Shown in pieces: positions 14,625 to 21,504 of a stretch of 21,504 nt of DNA (within the stretch, counting starts at the first letter, position 1; every line of letters starts with the position of its first letter). The notes beneath the pieces were generated by a model. It was not told the origin of the DNA. It saw only the letters and a list, made by a program, of their open reading frames with translations, and did no database searches. Made by a program: the position numbers and the translations under genes. Source of the DNA: CAWVWD01 sp965662365 (GTDB lineage Bacteria > Bacteroidota > Bacteroidia > Chitinophagales > Saprospiraceae); contig CBFIHR010000076.1 in assembly GCA_965662365.1 (NCBI GenBank), positions 1 through 21,504 of the forward strand. The letters run 5' to 3'.

Positions 14625-17600
14625 ATGGCTAAAAAAAATCGAAAACCAAGTAACGCAAAATCAATCAGACAAAAGTCAGCTACTCCAAAAAACTCAAGTA
14701 GTGTCCACATAAATTTTCATAAAAAACTATCTTTAGTTATTCCATGCTATAACGAAACAGATAGAATACAATACCTCACGAAAGCACTGAAAACGTTTGA
14801 TAGCAAATGGTATAATACTTATGAAGTTGTCATTGTAGATGATGGAAGCACTGATGGAACTTCTCAAAAAGTCAAAGATGCTCTTGACGGATCGTTAAGT
14901 AACGCTGCTGTCAATATTATTTCATTAGACAATAATGTCGGAAAAGGTGGTGCATTACAAACAGGTGTCGAAGCGGCAACTGGTGATTTTATCCTCACAC
15001 TCGATGCCGATATGGCAGCACAACCTACAATTCTAAAAAACTGGTTACAACGACTGCCCAATAATGTATTTCGTGAAGACCAAATTCTAATCGGCTCGAG
15101 AGAACACAAAGACTCACAAGTTCAAGCCAAAAGTAACCGCAAAACATTAGGGCGAGCCTTCAATGTCTTAACACAACTCACAACTTCCCTCAATTTTAAA
15201 GATACTCAATGTGGCTTCAAGCTCTACCCTGCTAAAATCGCAAAATCACTTTTTGCCAATTTACAATCAAAAGGCTGGTCACACGATGTCGAGATACTAT
15301 ACAAAGCACAACTTCAAGGAATTGATATTCAATCAATGCCTGTAAAATGGCAACACATAGAAGGCGAAAAAATCAATGTTGGTAGCGATGGGATGAAAAT
15401 GGCTTTTCAGACGATTTTGATTAGCTGGCGAGAACGATTCAACTGGTTTTTTATCTCACCTTTCAAAGGAACAACTTTAGGTAACGAACCAGCGATTTAT
15501 CGCTTTTTGTTCGCTTTTCTAATTCTTAGTTTACTGGTATTAATGCCAGTTTTAAGCCCTGATTACGGCATTTCGGGTGATGAATATGTACAAAAACTCT
15601 ATGGGGAGCTGATCGTAGAACATTTTAATAGTGATGGAGAATATAAGCTACCAGACGACTTCCCAGAAGCTAAATACCGTAAAAATAACGCAATGAATAT
15701 GGTACCCAACTTATGGTTGTATGGTGGTGGCTTTGACTACTTCGCTGCTAAAATCAATGATTGGTTCCCTGCTTATGACGATTATGATGTTCGACATTTT
15801 TTGAATGCGTTGACGGGTCTGATGCTGATTTTCTTAACTGGTCTGATGGCCAAGGAACTCACCAATAGCTGGCGAATGGGTTTCATTGCAGCTTTGTTAG
15901 TTGCCATTTCTCCACGTATTTTTGGACATTCGTTTATGAATCCAAAAGATATTCCGTTTGCTGCAGCTTATATGTTAGCGATGGTTAACTCTATCCGAAT
16001 CATCAAACAACTCCCAAATCCTGGGTTAAAACCAATGTTATTTACCTCAATAGGCATCGCTTTAGCGATAAGTATTCGTATTGGTGGATTGATTTTAGTC
16101 GGCTTGTTAGGTTTATTCGTAATTATTGCCTTTTTGTGGAAAACCGACTTGCGTAAGCAATTATTAAATTTTGGCGTCGTTTTGCCGCTAATCGTCAAAC
16201 TTTTCGCTGTCGTTATTTTAGGCTATTTAGGTGGATTGATGTTCTGGCCTTACGGTTTGGACAGCATTATTTCTAATCCGTTGACCGCTTTGAGCGAAAT
16301 GACGAATTTCTCTACGGGTATCCAAATGTTATTTGAAGGACAACATTATTGGTCAGATAATTTGCCGTGGTACTACATTCCAAAATGGCAAATGATGGCC
16401 GCACCTTTAGTTATTTTAGTAGGTCTTATTTTAGCAATTGCTTTATTTTTCAAAGCCAAAACGAAGGAAAACAGTTTGTTGTTGTTCTTGACGCTTTTTG
16501 CTGGTGTTTTCCCGATAGCTTATGCGTTGGCACAAAATTCAGCAGTTTACGACGGCATGCGTCAGTTTATTTTCGTTTATCCGATTTTTGTGGTGATTGC
16601 AGCATTCGGTTGGTCAAGTTTGGCAGGTGCATTTAATAATAAAATGGTAGAAATTGGCAGTATGGCTGTTTTGGCTGTTTTGGTCGCTTTACCAGTTTCT
16701 TGGATGGTCAAAAATCACCCTTATCAATATGTGTATATCAACGAGGCATTCGGTGGTGTAAAAAATGCAGCAACACAATACGAAACCGATTATTGGATGA
16801 TTTCCGCTAAAAACTTAGCAGATTGGTGTATTGAAAATATACCAGAAGTCAAGACGGACGAAGATGTTTTGATTGCCTTATCCGACAATACTCAAGCCCT
16901 CAGACACTATTTTAAAAAATATACTGATGATAAAAAACTACGTGTAACCTGGGTCAAATACGATAGACGAGAAGAACGAGACGATTGGGATTACATAATT
17001 TCGTTTCATCGTTTCAAAAATGAAGGTTTAATCGAAAGCGGTGCTTGGCCACTGGCGGAGGTGATTCATGAAGAGAAGGTTGATGGCGTGACGATAGGTG
17101 CTGTATCAAAACGCATTGATAATTTTGCGAAAGCAGGAAAAGATGCAGAGAAAACTGGCGATTTTCCAACAGCTATCGAAAATTACAAAAAAGCTATCAA
17201 AGCCAATCCAAAAAATGAACAAGCACACATCGGATTAATCAACGCTTATATGCGTTCGCAGAATTATTCTGAAATGAAAAAAGCAGTTGATGAAGCCTTG
17301 AAAATAACCGATTCGCACGTAACGATTGTTAGTAATTTAGGATTGTATTATTTACAAACTGGCGACAATGCCAATGCGATAAAAACATTCGAGGAAGTGA
17401 TTGACTTGAATTTCAAATCAACGCCAGCTTACTATTATTTGGCCTTAGCCTACAATAATAATCAAGAAGGATTGAAGGCCATAAATGCCTTAGAACAGTT
17501 TGCTATCAATAGCGGAAACATTCCGCAAGCCTACCAAATGGCGATACAATTAACGGCCAATTCAAAATACCAGCAATTGTATTTTCAAGCAAAACAAGCT

Positions 17601-17732
17601 TACTTCTCTGGTAATTTCCAACAGGCATATCAACTGGTGCAACAGTCAATTCAGCAAGGAAATAATTATCAACCAGCCATCGACTTCAAACAAGATTTAG
17701 ACGATGCAATAGCGAAAAATAATCAGCAGTAG
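14625..17732 (+). CDS. GT2 glycosyltransferase / GT-C membrane enzyme / TPR fusion
   Basis: A 1035-residue protein with three parts. Residues about 35-260 are a family 2 glycosyltransferase like dolichyl-phosphate glucosyl/mannosyltransferases: LSLVIPCYNE, VVIVDDGSTDGT, a DAD metal site at 127-129, and KDTQCGFKLY. This part would load a sugar onto a polyprenyl phosphate. Residues about 290-690 form a polytopic GT-C domain (PMT/GT39-like) with the acidic first-loop motif YGISGDEY at about 314-321, NPKDIPFA near 438, and HPYQYVYINEAFGG after the last membrane helix. This part would move the sugar from the lipid carrier to an acceptor outside the cytoplasm. Residues about 830-1000 hold TPR repeats (GDFPTAIENYKKAIKANPKN; GDNANAIKTFEEVIDLN). 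The N-terminal 30 residues are basic and polar. Acceptor and sugar are unknown. Confidence 0.85.
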   Translation: MAKKNRKPSNAKSIRQKSATPKNSSSVHINFHKKLSLVIPCYNETDRIQYLTKALKTFDSKWYNTYEVVIVDDGSTDGTSQKVKDALDGSLSNAAVNIISLDNNVGKGGALQTGVEAATGDFILTLDADMAAQPTILKNWLQRLPNNVFREDQILIGSREHKDSQVQAKSNRKTLGRAFNVLTQLTTSLNFKDTQCGFKLYPAKIAKSLFANLQSKGWSHDVEILYKAQLQGIDIQSMPVKWQHIEGEKINVGSDGMKMAFQTILISWRERFNWFFISPFKGTTLGNEPAIYRFLFAFLILSLLVLMPVLSPDYGISGDEYVQKLYGELIVEHFNSDGEYKLPDDFPEAKYRKNNAMNMVPNLWLYGGGFDYFAAKINDWFPAYDDYDVRHFLNALTGLMLIFLTGLMAKELTNSWRMGFIAALLVAISPRIFGHSFMNPKDIPFAAAYMLAMVNSIRIIKQLPNPGLKPMLFTSIGIALAISIRIGGLILVGLLGLFVIIAFLWKTDLRKQLLNFGVVLPLIVKLFAVVILGYLGGLMFWPYGLDSIISNPLTALSEMTNFSTGIQMLFEGQHYWSDNLPWYYIPKWQMMAAPLVILVGLILAIALFFKAKTKENSLLLFLTLFAGVFPIAYALAQNSAVYDGMRQFIFVYPIFVVIAAFGWSSLAGAFNNKMVEIGSMAVLAVLVALPVSWMVKNHPYQYVYINEAFGGVKNAATQYETDYWMISAKNLADWCIENIPEVKTDEDVLIALSDNTQALRHYFKKYTDDKKLRVTWVKYDRREERDDWDYIISFHRFKNEGLIESGAWPLAEVIHEEKVDGVTIGAVSKRIDNFAKAGKDAEKTGDFPTAIENYKKAIKANPKNEQAHIGLINAYMRSQNYSEMKKAVDEALKITDSHVTIVSNLGLYYLQTGDNANAIKTFEEVIDLNFKSTPAYYYLALAYNNNQEGLKAINALEQFAINSGNIPQAYQMAIQLTANSKYQQLYFQAKQAYFSGNFQQAYQLVQQSIQQGNNYQPAIDFKQDLDDAIAKNNQQ

Positions 17733-17760
17733 TTTCTATGAGTACAACCTACGGTTACTC

Positions 17761-17799
17761 TTGAACCCTTTCAGAGGTCTTTATTCTGAAAGGGTTCAA
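17761..17799. terminator. Shared terminator overlapping the pxpC stop
   Basis: Perfect 15-bp stem (TTGAACCCTTTCAGA at 17761-17775 and its complement at 17785-17799) with a 9-nt loop. Outer segments GGTTAC/GGGTAAC and ACAACCT/AGGTTGT extend it imperfectly to 17744-17819. It lies 28 bp after the plus-strand fusion gene and contains the pxpC stop codon (17796-17798), so it probably ends both convergent transcripts. Confidence 0.75.
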
Positions 17800-18647
17800 T
17801 CTGGGTAACTACAGGTTGTATCTGTAGAAAACCGCAACTTCCCACCCAAACGAATTTGATTAAAAATACTCAAAAATCGCTTTGGAATATAGGCAATTCT
17901 CGGATAACCGCCAGTTGTCTGTCCATCTTGCAACACTACAATCGGCAAGCCATTCGGCGGTAATTGAATAAACCCCGGCAACACCGGCAAACTATAATCC
18001 AATTGATATTTTGAACTTTCTAAAACCGCACCAGCTAACCTCGCTCCCATTCGATTACTTTCGGGTTTTATGGTATAAATATTTGTGACCAGTTTTTTTT
18101 GAGCGACTTCCGTCAAATAGTCGTATTCTGGGCCTTTTCGGATTCGAATCGTAGTTACTCCTTCATCGTTTTCAATAGAGTTTTTCCATTTTAAAACATC
18201 ACCTTTTTGCAATAATCGACCATCAAAACCACCGATTTTAGCATTGGTATAAGTCGAAAAAGAATCAAAAACCGCTTCAATCTCTAAATCATTTGCAAAA
18301 CTGATATAGCCTCGCAGGCCGTTTTTTGCGAAAGCACCTCTTAAAATATCCCCTTTATTTATTTCTATAATCGTATTTAATGGAACCGTATTTTCGTTGA
18401 TTTTCCAGTTGAAATCAGCACCTGTTAAAGCGATTTTTGTAGCAGCATGAAACTTGATTTCTGGAGCAATACAAGTGCATTCTATCAGAGGCGTTTCGTC
18501 ATTTTTATTAAATAACAGTAAGGCGATTTTAGCAGCATTTATGTCCATCACGCCAGATTTCGGAATCGCATAATACGCCAAACCACTACGCCCCAAATCC
18601 TGAACACTGGTCATTAATCCTGCTTTTGTGATTTCTATTTGATTCAT
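17796..18647 (-). CDS. pxpC: 5-oxoprolinase subunit C (PxpC/KipA)
   Basis: A 283-residue subunit of the ATP-dependent prokaryotic 5-oxoprolinase, which opens 5-oxoproline (pyroglutamate) to glutamate in the cytoplasm. Family features: I-x-K-A-G-x-M-T-S-V-Q-D-L-G-R at the start (TKAGLMTSVQDLGRSGLA), PKSGVMDINAAKIALLLF, ALTGADFNWKINE, RGYISFA, a fairly well conserved ESNRMGARLAG, and the closing DGQTTGGYPRIAYIP and RFLSIFNQIRLGG. This domain is also called biotin-dependent carboxyltransferase-like or AHS2. It is last in the pxp cluster, 29 bp after pxpB. Its stop lies in a hairpin shared with the convergent gene. Confidence 0.93.
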   Translation of the reverse strand: MNQIEITKAGLMTSVQDLGRSGLAYYAIPKSGVMDINAAKIALLLFNKNDETPLIECTCIAPEIKFHAATKIALTGADFNWKINENTVPLNTIIEINKGDILRGAFAKNGLRGYISFANDLEIEAVFDSFSTYTNAKIGGFDGRLLQKGDVLKWKNSIENDEGVTTIRIRKGPEYDYLTEVAQKKLVTNIYTIKPESNRMGARLAGAVLESSKYQLDYSLPVLPGFIQLPPNGLPIVVLQDGQTTGGYPRIAYIPKRFLSIFNQIRLGGKLRFSTDTTCSYPD

Positions 18648-18676
18648 TTTTTCTCTCGAAACCTCATAGGTCTATT

Positions 18677-19270
18677 TTAAATTACTTTCAATTTTATCTT
18701 ATCGCCCAAATTCATTTTTACTGGCGGAATCGACGACAAATCCAAAATCGACACATCAACCTTCCCAATCACATTCCAACCGCCTGGACTTTCGACCGAA
18801 TACAAGCCCAGATATTGTCCACCGATCGCAATGGAATTTGCTTCGACATACTTTGACGGCACAGCTTTTCGAGGAACGTGCAGCGATTCGTCCAAACCAT
18901 CTAAGTATAAAAACCCTGGCAAAAAACCGAATATCGCAATCGAAAACTCAGTTGAAATCAACTTTTCAATAATCGCTTTTTTTGAAAAACCAGTCACTGC
19001 TTCTACCCTTTTCCAATCTTCATGATTCGTAAAATAAACTGGTAATTCGTAGGTTTTTGATGTTCCTTTTTTTGTGAATTGCAGATTATGAAATAAGTCT
19101 AATTTTTCGACCTCAAAAAGATCATTCAATTGGACACAAACCTCTTTTTCTGTTACAATCACTTCTGTTACAAAATCAAAATTTTGCTCAAAAATCGCCT
19201 TTCCAATTTGTTGAAGTTCCTTATCAGATTTGATAATTAAAAAGTCGTTATTGTAGTTTTTGATGTTCAA
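18677..19270 (-). CDS. pxpB: 5-oxoprolinase subunit B (PxpB/KipI)
   Basis: A 197-residue partner of PxpC. Core motifs of the KipI/AHS1 domain are clear: IFGFLPGFLYLDGLDESLHVPR, AVPSKYVEANSIAIGGQYLGLYSVESPGGWNVIG, then LGDKIKLKVI at the end. It is somewhat shorter than many relatives, mainly at the N-terminus. No ATG lies between the upstream in-frame stop and the conserved part, so the start is taken as the TTG at 19268-19270 (followed by NIKNYNNDFLIIKSDKE). This TTG is inside a perfect 14-bp palindrome. It is separated from pxpA by 146 bp, the widest gap in the cluster. In B. subtilis KipI also inhibits the sporulation kinase KinA; there is no reason to expect that role here. Confidence 0.9.
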   Translation of the reverse strand: MNIKNYNNDFLIIKSDKELQQIGKAIFEQNFDFVTEVIVTEKEVCVQLNDLFEVEKLDLFHNLQFTKKGTSKTYELPVYFTNHEDWKRVEAVTGFSKKAIIEKLISTEFSIAIFGFLPGFLYLDGLDESLHVPRKAVPSKYVEANSIAIGGQYLGLYSVESPGGWNVIGKVDVSILDLSSIPPVKMNLGDKIKLKVI

Positions 19271-19279
19271 ATATTTGAA
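19266..19279. promoter_or_regulatory. Perfect palindrome over the pxpB start codon
   Basis: TTCAAATATTTGAA is a perfect 14-bp palindrome and contains the inferred TTG start of pxpB. It could be an operator or an mRNA hairpin that limits initiation. The minus strand also reads AATATTTG, one base from the -7 consensus. Confidence 0.35.
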
Positions 19280-19416
19280 TATTGAGTTTACTTTAAAAAG
19301 TAGTTTTTACAACAAAAAAATGATTTAATATAAAAAACAGTTTTATTTCCTTTACCAATTCCGAGTACTCGATAAAAAATTATTACCCCAATTTGTAGCT
19401 TGAAGATTAGAACTCG

Positions 19417-20145
19417 TCAAGCATTAAAACACTTGACATATTCACAAATCTGTTCACTCAGCTGCACCGCACCTTTCGTATCGCTATGCAAACAAATCGT
19501 ATCCACTTCAATATCACAAGTCGTTGAATCCCAAAGTGTTACTTTTCCGTTTAAAAAGCCATCGACTTGCTTTAAAACAGCTTTCGTATCGTGAATCACA
19601 GCACCGTCAAGCGTTCGACTTCGCAGCTGACTCACTGCTTGATAACGTCTATCCGCAAAACCTTCTCGCATCACTTTCATATTTTCGCTTTCACAAATAT
19701 CCACCACTTGCGAACTTGCCAACGCAAAAATCGTCAATTCCGAATCAATAGATTTTACCAAACGAACGACGGCTTTCGCCAATGTTACGTCCTTTACCAT
19801 ATCATTATACAATGCACCATGCGGTTTAACATGATTTAGCTTTCCGCCCAGGTTTTCGATCATTCCTTTTACTGCACAAATCTGATACCGCAACTCTGCC
19901 AGCAAGGTTTCTAACGATACCTCAACCGAAAATCGACCAAAATTTTCACGGTCATTATACGACGGATGTGCACCAATTTTCACCTCATGCTTTAATGCCG
20001 CTCGTATCGTATTTTCAATAACCAGCGGATTTCCACTATGAAAGCCACACGCAATATTACAAGACGTAATAAACGGCATCATTTCCGCATCAAAGTTCGT
20101 TGTTTGATTCGGCAATAACTCGCCCATATCGCAGTTTAAATCCAT
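19417..20145 (-). CDS. pxpA: 5-oxoprolinase subunit A (PxpA, LamB/YcsF family)
   Basis: A 242-residue TIM-barrel-like subunit that works with PxpB and PxpC in ATP-dependent cleavage of 5-oxoproline. Family signatures: MDLNCDMGE at the N-terminus, MPFITSCNIACGFHSGNP, VKIGAHPSYNDRENFGR, LNHVKPHGALYNDM, EGFADRRYQ and TICLHSD near the C-terminus. The family name LamB/YcsF refers to fungal lactam genes, not to maltoporin. The start at the ATG at 20145 is right at the conserved DLNCDMGE, so there is no room for a much later one. It lies 56 bp downstream of the transporter gene; a small hairpin GAACT/AGTTC (20161-20177) is in that gap. Confidence 0.94.
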   Translation of the reverse strand: MDLNCDMGELLPNQTTNFDAEMMPFITSCNIACGFHSGNPLVIENTIRAALKHEVKIGAHPSYNDRENFGRFSVEVSLETLLAELRYQICAVKGMIENLGGKLNHVKPHGALYNDMVKDVTLAKAVVRLVKSIDSELTIFALASSQVVDICESENMKVMREGFADRRYQAVSQLRSRTLDGAVIHDTKAVLKQVDGFLNGKVTLWDSTTCDIEVDTICLHSDTKGAVQLSEQICEYVKCFNA

Positions 20146-20201
20146 TTTTTTGTACTTTGAGAACTCCGGAAAAGTTCAATGTGAATAATCATAGATTGTC
20201 C

Positions 20202-21404
20202 TTATGAAAACAATGATTTCAAACTCAACAAAATCGTAACTATCAAAACAATAACGCCTAGAATATTCGACAATCGATTATTCGTAAACTGACCTAAAAT
20301 CACTTTTGAATTAGAAATGTACAACAGATAACCAGCGATAAACGGTAACAAAATCGCATTCGTGATTTGTGCAAACTTGATAATCAAAACACGTTCAACA
20401 TCTGTGATTGACACCAAGATACCGATGACCAAAATCACCATCCAAACCGCACGAAACTTGATATTTGTCTCATCGTCTGACCAACCGAACAAGCCTTTTG
20501 CAGCAAAAGCAGCCGCCAAAGGTGCGGTCAAGGCCGAACTCAAACCTGCCGCCATCAAACCGATTCCCATAAACCATTTTGCACGTTGTCCAAATAACGG
20601 CTCCAATTGTATCGCTAAATCTTTGGCTGATTTGACTTCCGTCAAAACATCAGAACTTGCCGCTGTAATGATGATTAATATAGAAATTAAGCCACCTAAA
20701 ATAATCGCCACTGCATTTTCGATTCTTAAATCTTTGAGCGAATCCGTTGCCTTCCATTTTTTAGAAATTGTAGAAGCGTGCAAAAATAAATTGTACGGCA
20801 CAACGGTTGTCCCGATAACAGCCATTATTAATAAGAAATTTTCGCCTTCAACTCGTTGCGGAATAAAACCTTGTAGGATTTCGCTGATATTTGGCTGAAC
20901 CATAATCGCTGTCACCAAAAAGCAAACGCTCATCAAAATCACCAACGAAATCAAGATTTTTTCAATCCATTTATAACCACCAAAATACATGAGTAAAAAG
21001 CAAATAACCCCCAAAGCAACTGGCATCAATTGTACTTCACCTATCCCGAAGGATTCCGATAAAATCGGAACAAGCAAATCTAACCCCAAAACACCACCAG
21101 AAATATTCCCAGCTTCATACGCTGCATTACCAATCAATATCGCACCAATCACCAAAAAGAAAACCACCAATCGGCTAATTCCTTTCGGAAATTGTCGGTT
21201 GAATGCTTCGCCCAAGCCTTGCTGTGTCACAAATCCCAAACGTGCCGCCATTTCTTGTAAAACAATCGTCGCAACGATTGCGAAAAGCATTGCCCACAGC
21301 AACGAATAAGACGTTTGAACACCAACCATCGTACAAGTTGTCAATGTTCCTGGCCCGATAAAAGCCGCTGCCACCAAAGTACTTGGCCCGAAGTATTTTT
21401 TCAT
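20202..21404 (-). CDS. NRAMP-fold transporter lacking the metal site (YcsG-like)
   Basis: A 400-residue membrane protein with about 11 hydrophobic segments and the LeuT-fold pattern of NRAMP proteins. The broken-helix motif of TM1 reads GPGT (residues 17-20) where metal transporters have DPGN. The TM6 motif reads VVPYN (201-205) where they have VMPHN. The Asp, Asn and Met ligands that bind Mn2+/Fe2+ are thus replaced by Gly, Thr and Val, and the TM6 His by Tyr. TM3 carries YEAGNISGG in place of the usual DLAE-type motif. It is first in the cluster with pxpA-pxpB-pxpC, like ycsG among ycsF, kipI and kipA in B. subtilis. I infer an organic substrate, possibly 5-oxoproline; 'manganese transporter' would be a misleading label. 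Confidence 0.85.
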   Translation of the reverse strand: MKKYFGPSTLVAAAFIGPGTLTTCTMVGVQTSYSLLWAMLFAIVATIVLQEMAARLGFVTQQGLGEAFNRQFPKGISRLVVFFLVIGAILIGNAAYEAGNISGGVLGLDLLVPILSESFGIGEVQLMPVALGVICFLLMYFGGYKWIEKILISLVILMSVCFLVTAIMVQPNISEILQGFIPQRVEGENFLLIMAVIGTTVVPYNLFLHASTISKKWKATDSLKDLRIENAVAIILGGLISILIIITAASSDVLTEVKSAKDLAIQLEPLFGQRAKWFMGIGLMAAGLSSALTAPLAAAFAAKGLFGWSDDETNIKFRAVWMVILVIGILVSITDVERVLIIKFAQITNAILLPFIAGYLLYISNSKVILGQFTNNRLSNILGVIVLIVTILLSLKSLFS

Positions 21405-21406
21405 TT

Positions 21407-21454
21407 TTTATGTTTGAATGTTCAATTGTTTAATTGTTTAATTGTTCGAGTATT
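21407..21454. repeat. 8-bp tandem repeat upstream of the transporter gene
   Basis: Six 8-bp steps starting at 21407: TTTATGTT, TGAATGTT, CAATTGTT, TAATTGTT, TAATTGTT, CGAGTATT. The last step is part of an imperfect stem, TGTTCGAGTATT (21443-21454) with AACACTCGAACA (21467-21478), one mismatch. It occupies the leader or promoter region of the transporter gene. No TAnnTTTG element was found in the 100 bp visible. Confidence 0.6.
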
Positions 21455-21504
21455 CAGCAACAATCAAACACTCGAACACAATTACTCATTTTTAGCCTTA
21501 AACG

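Noticed and set aside
20202..21404. Calling the transporter MntH (Mn2+/H+ symporter)
   Set aside because: The DPGN and MPHN metal-binding motifs are replaced by GPGT and VPYN, and the context is 5-oxoproline metabolism.

Overview
The window reads as chromosomal DNA of an AT-rich Bacteroidota bacterium, perhaps Saprospiria or a relative (the class is a guess). The phylum call rests on four things: a SusC-like TonB-dependent receptor with an N-terminal carboxypeptidase-regulatory-like domain, a large secreted protein with a type IX secretion (T9SS) C-terminal sorting domain, -7 promoter elements of the form TAnnTTTG ahead of several genes, and very little use of Shine-Dalgarno sites.

Left end (1-2950). 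A tandem array of 20/21-bp units with small palindromes runs in from the window edge. It is followed by a second family of hairpin repeats and then hsdR, the restriction/translocase subunit of a type I restriction-modification system. The hsdM and hsdS partners are not in view and may lie to the left. A perfect 34-bp palindrome separates hsdR from the convergent receptor gene.

Middle (2950-14620). Genes are a TonB-dependent outer-membrane receptor (-), a MarR-type regulator (+), a small outer-membrane beta-barrel protein (+), the tRNA-dihydrouridine synthase dusB (+), an ACT-domain protein of unknown function (-), recN (+), and a secreted T9SS cargo protein (-). A decayed fragment of a paralogue of that cargo protein lies just beyond its 3' end. 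The intergenic regions hold a MITE/REP-like inverted repeat, a 30-bp direct repeat that carries a promoter element, competing hairpins, heptamer repeats and several shared terminators.

Right end (14625-21504). A 1035-residue three-part protein joins a GT2 glycosyltransferase, a polytopic GT-C (PMT-like) membrane enzyme and a TPR tail. Convergent to it is a four-gene minus-strand cluster: an NRAMP-fold transporter, then pxpA, pxpB and pxpC, which encode the prokaryotic 5-oxoprolinase. The content resembles the Bacillus subtilis ycsF-ycsG-ycsI-kipI-kipA region. The transporter lacks the residues that bind metal in true NRAMPs, so its substrate is probably not Mn2+ or Fe2+; 5-oxoproline or a related compound is a reasonable hypothesis.

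No tRNA, rRNA, CRISPR array, integrase or complete insertion sequence was seen. The most interesting items are the altered transporter in the pxp cluster, the repeat arrays ahead of hsdR, the cargo-gene remnant, and the three-part glycosyltransferase fusion.
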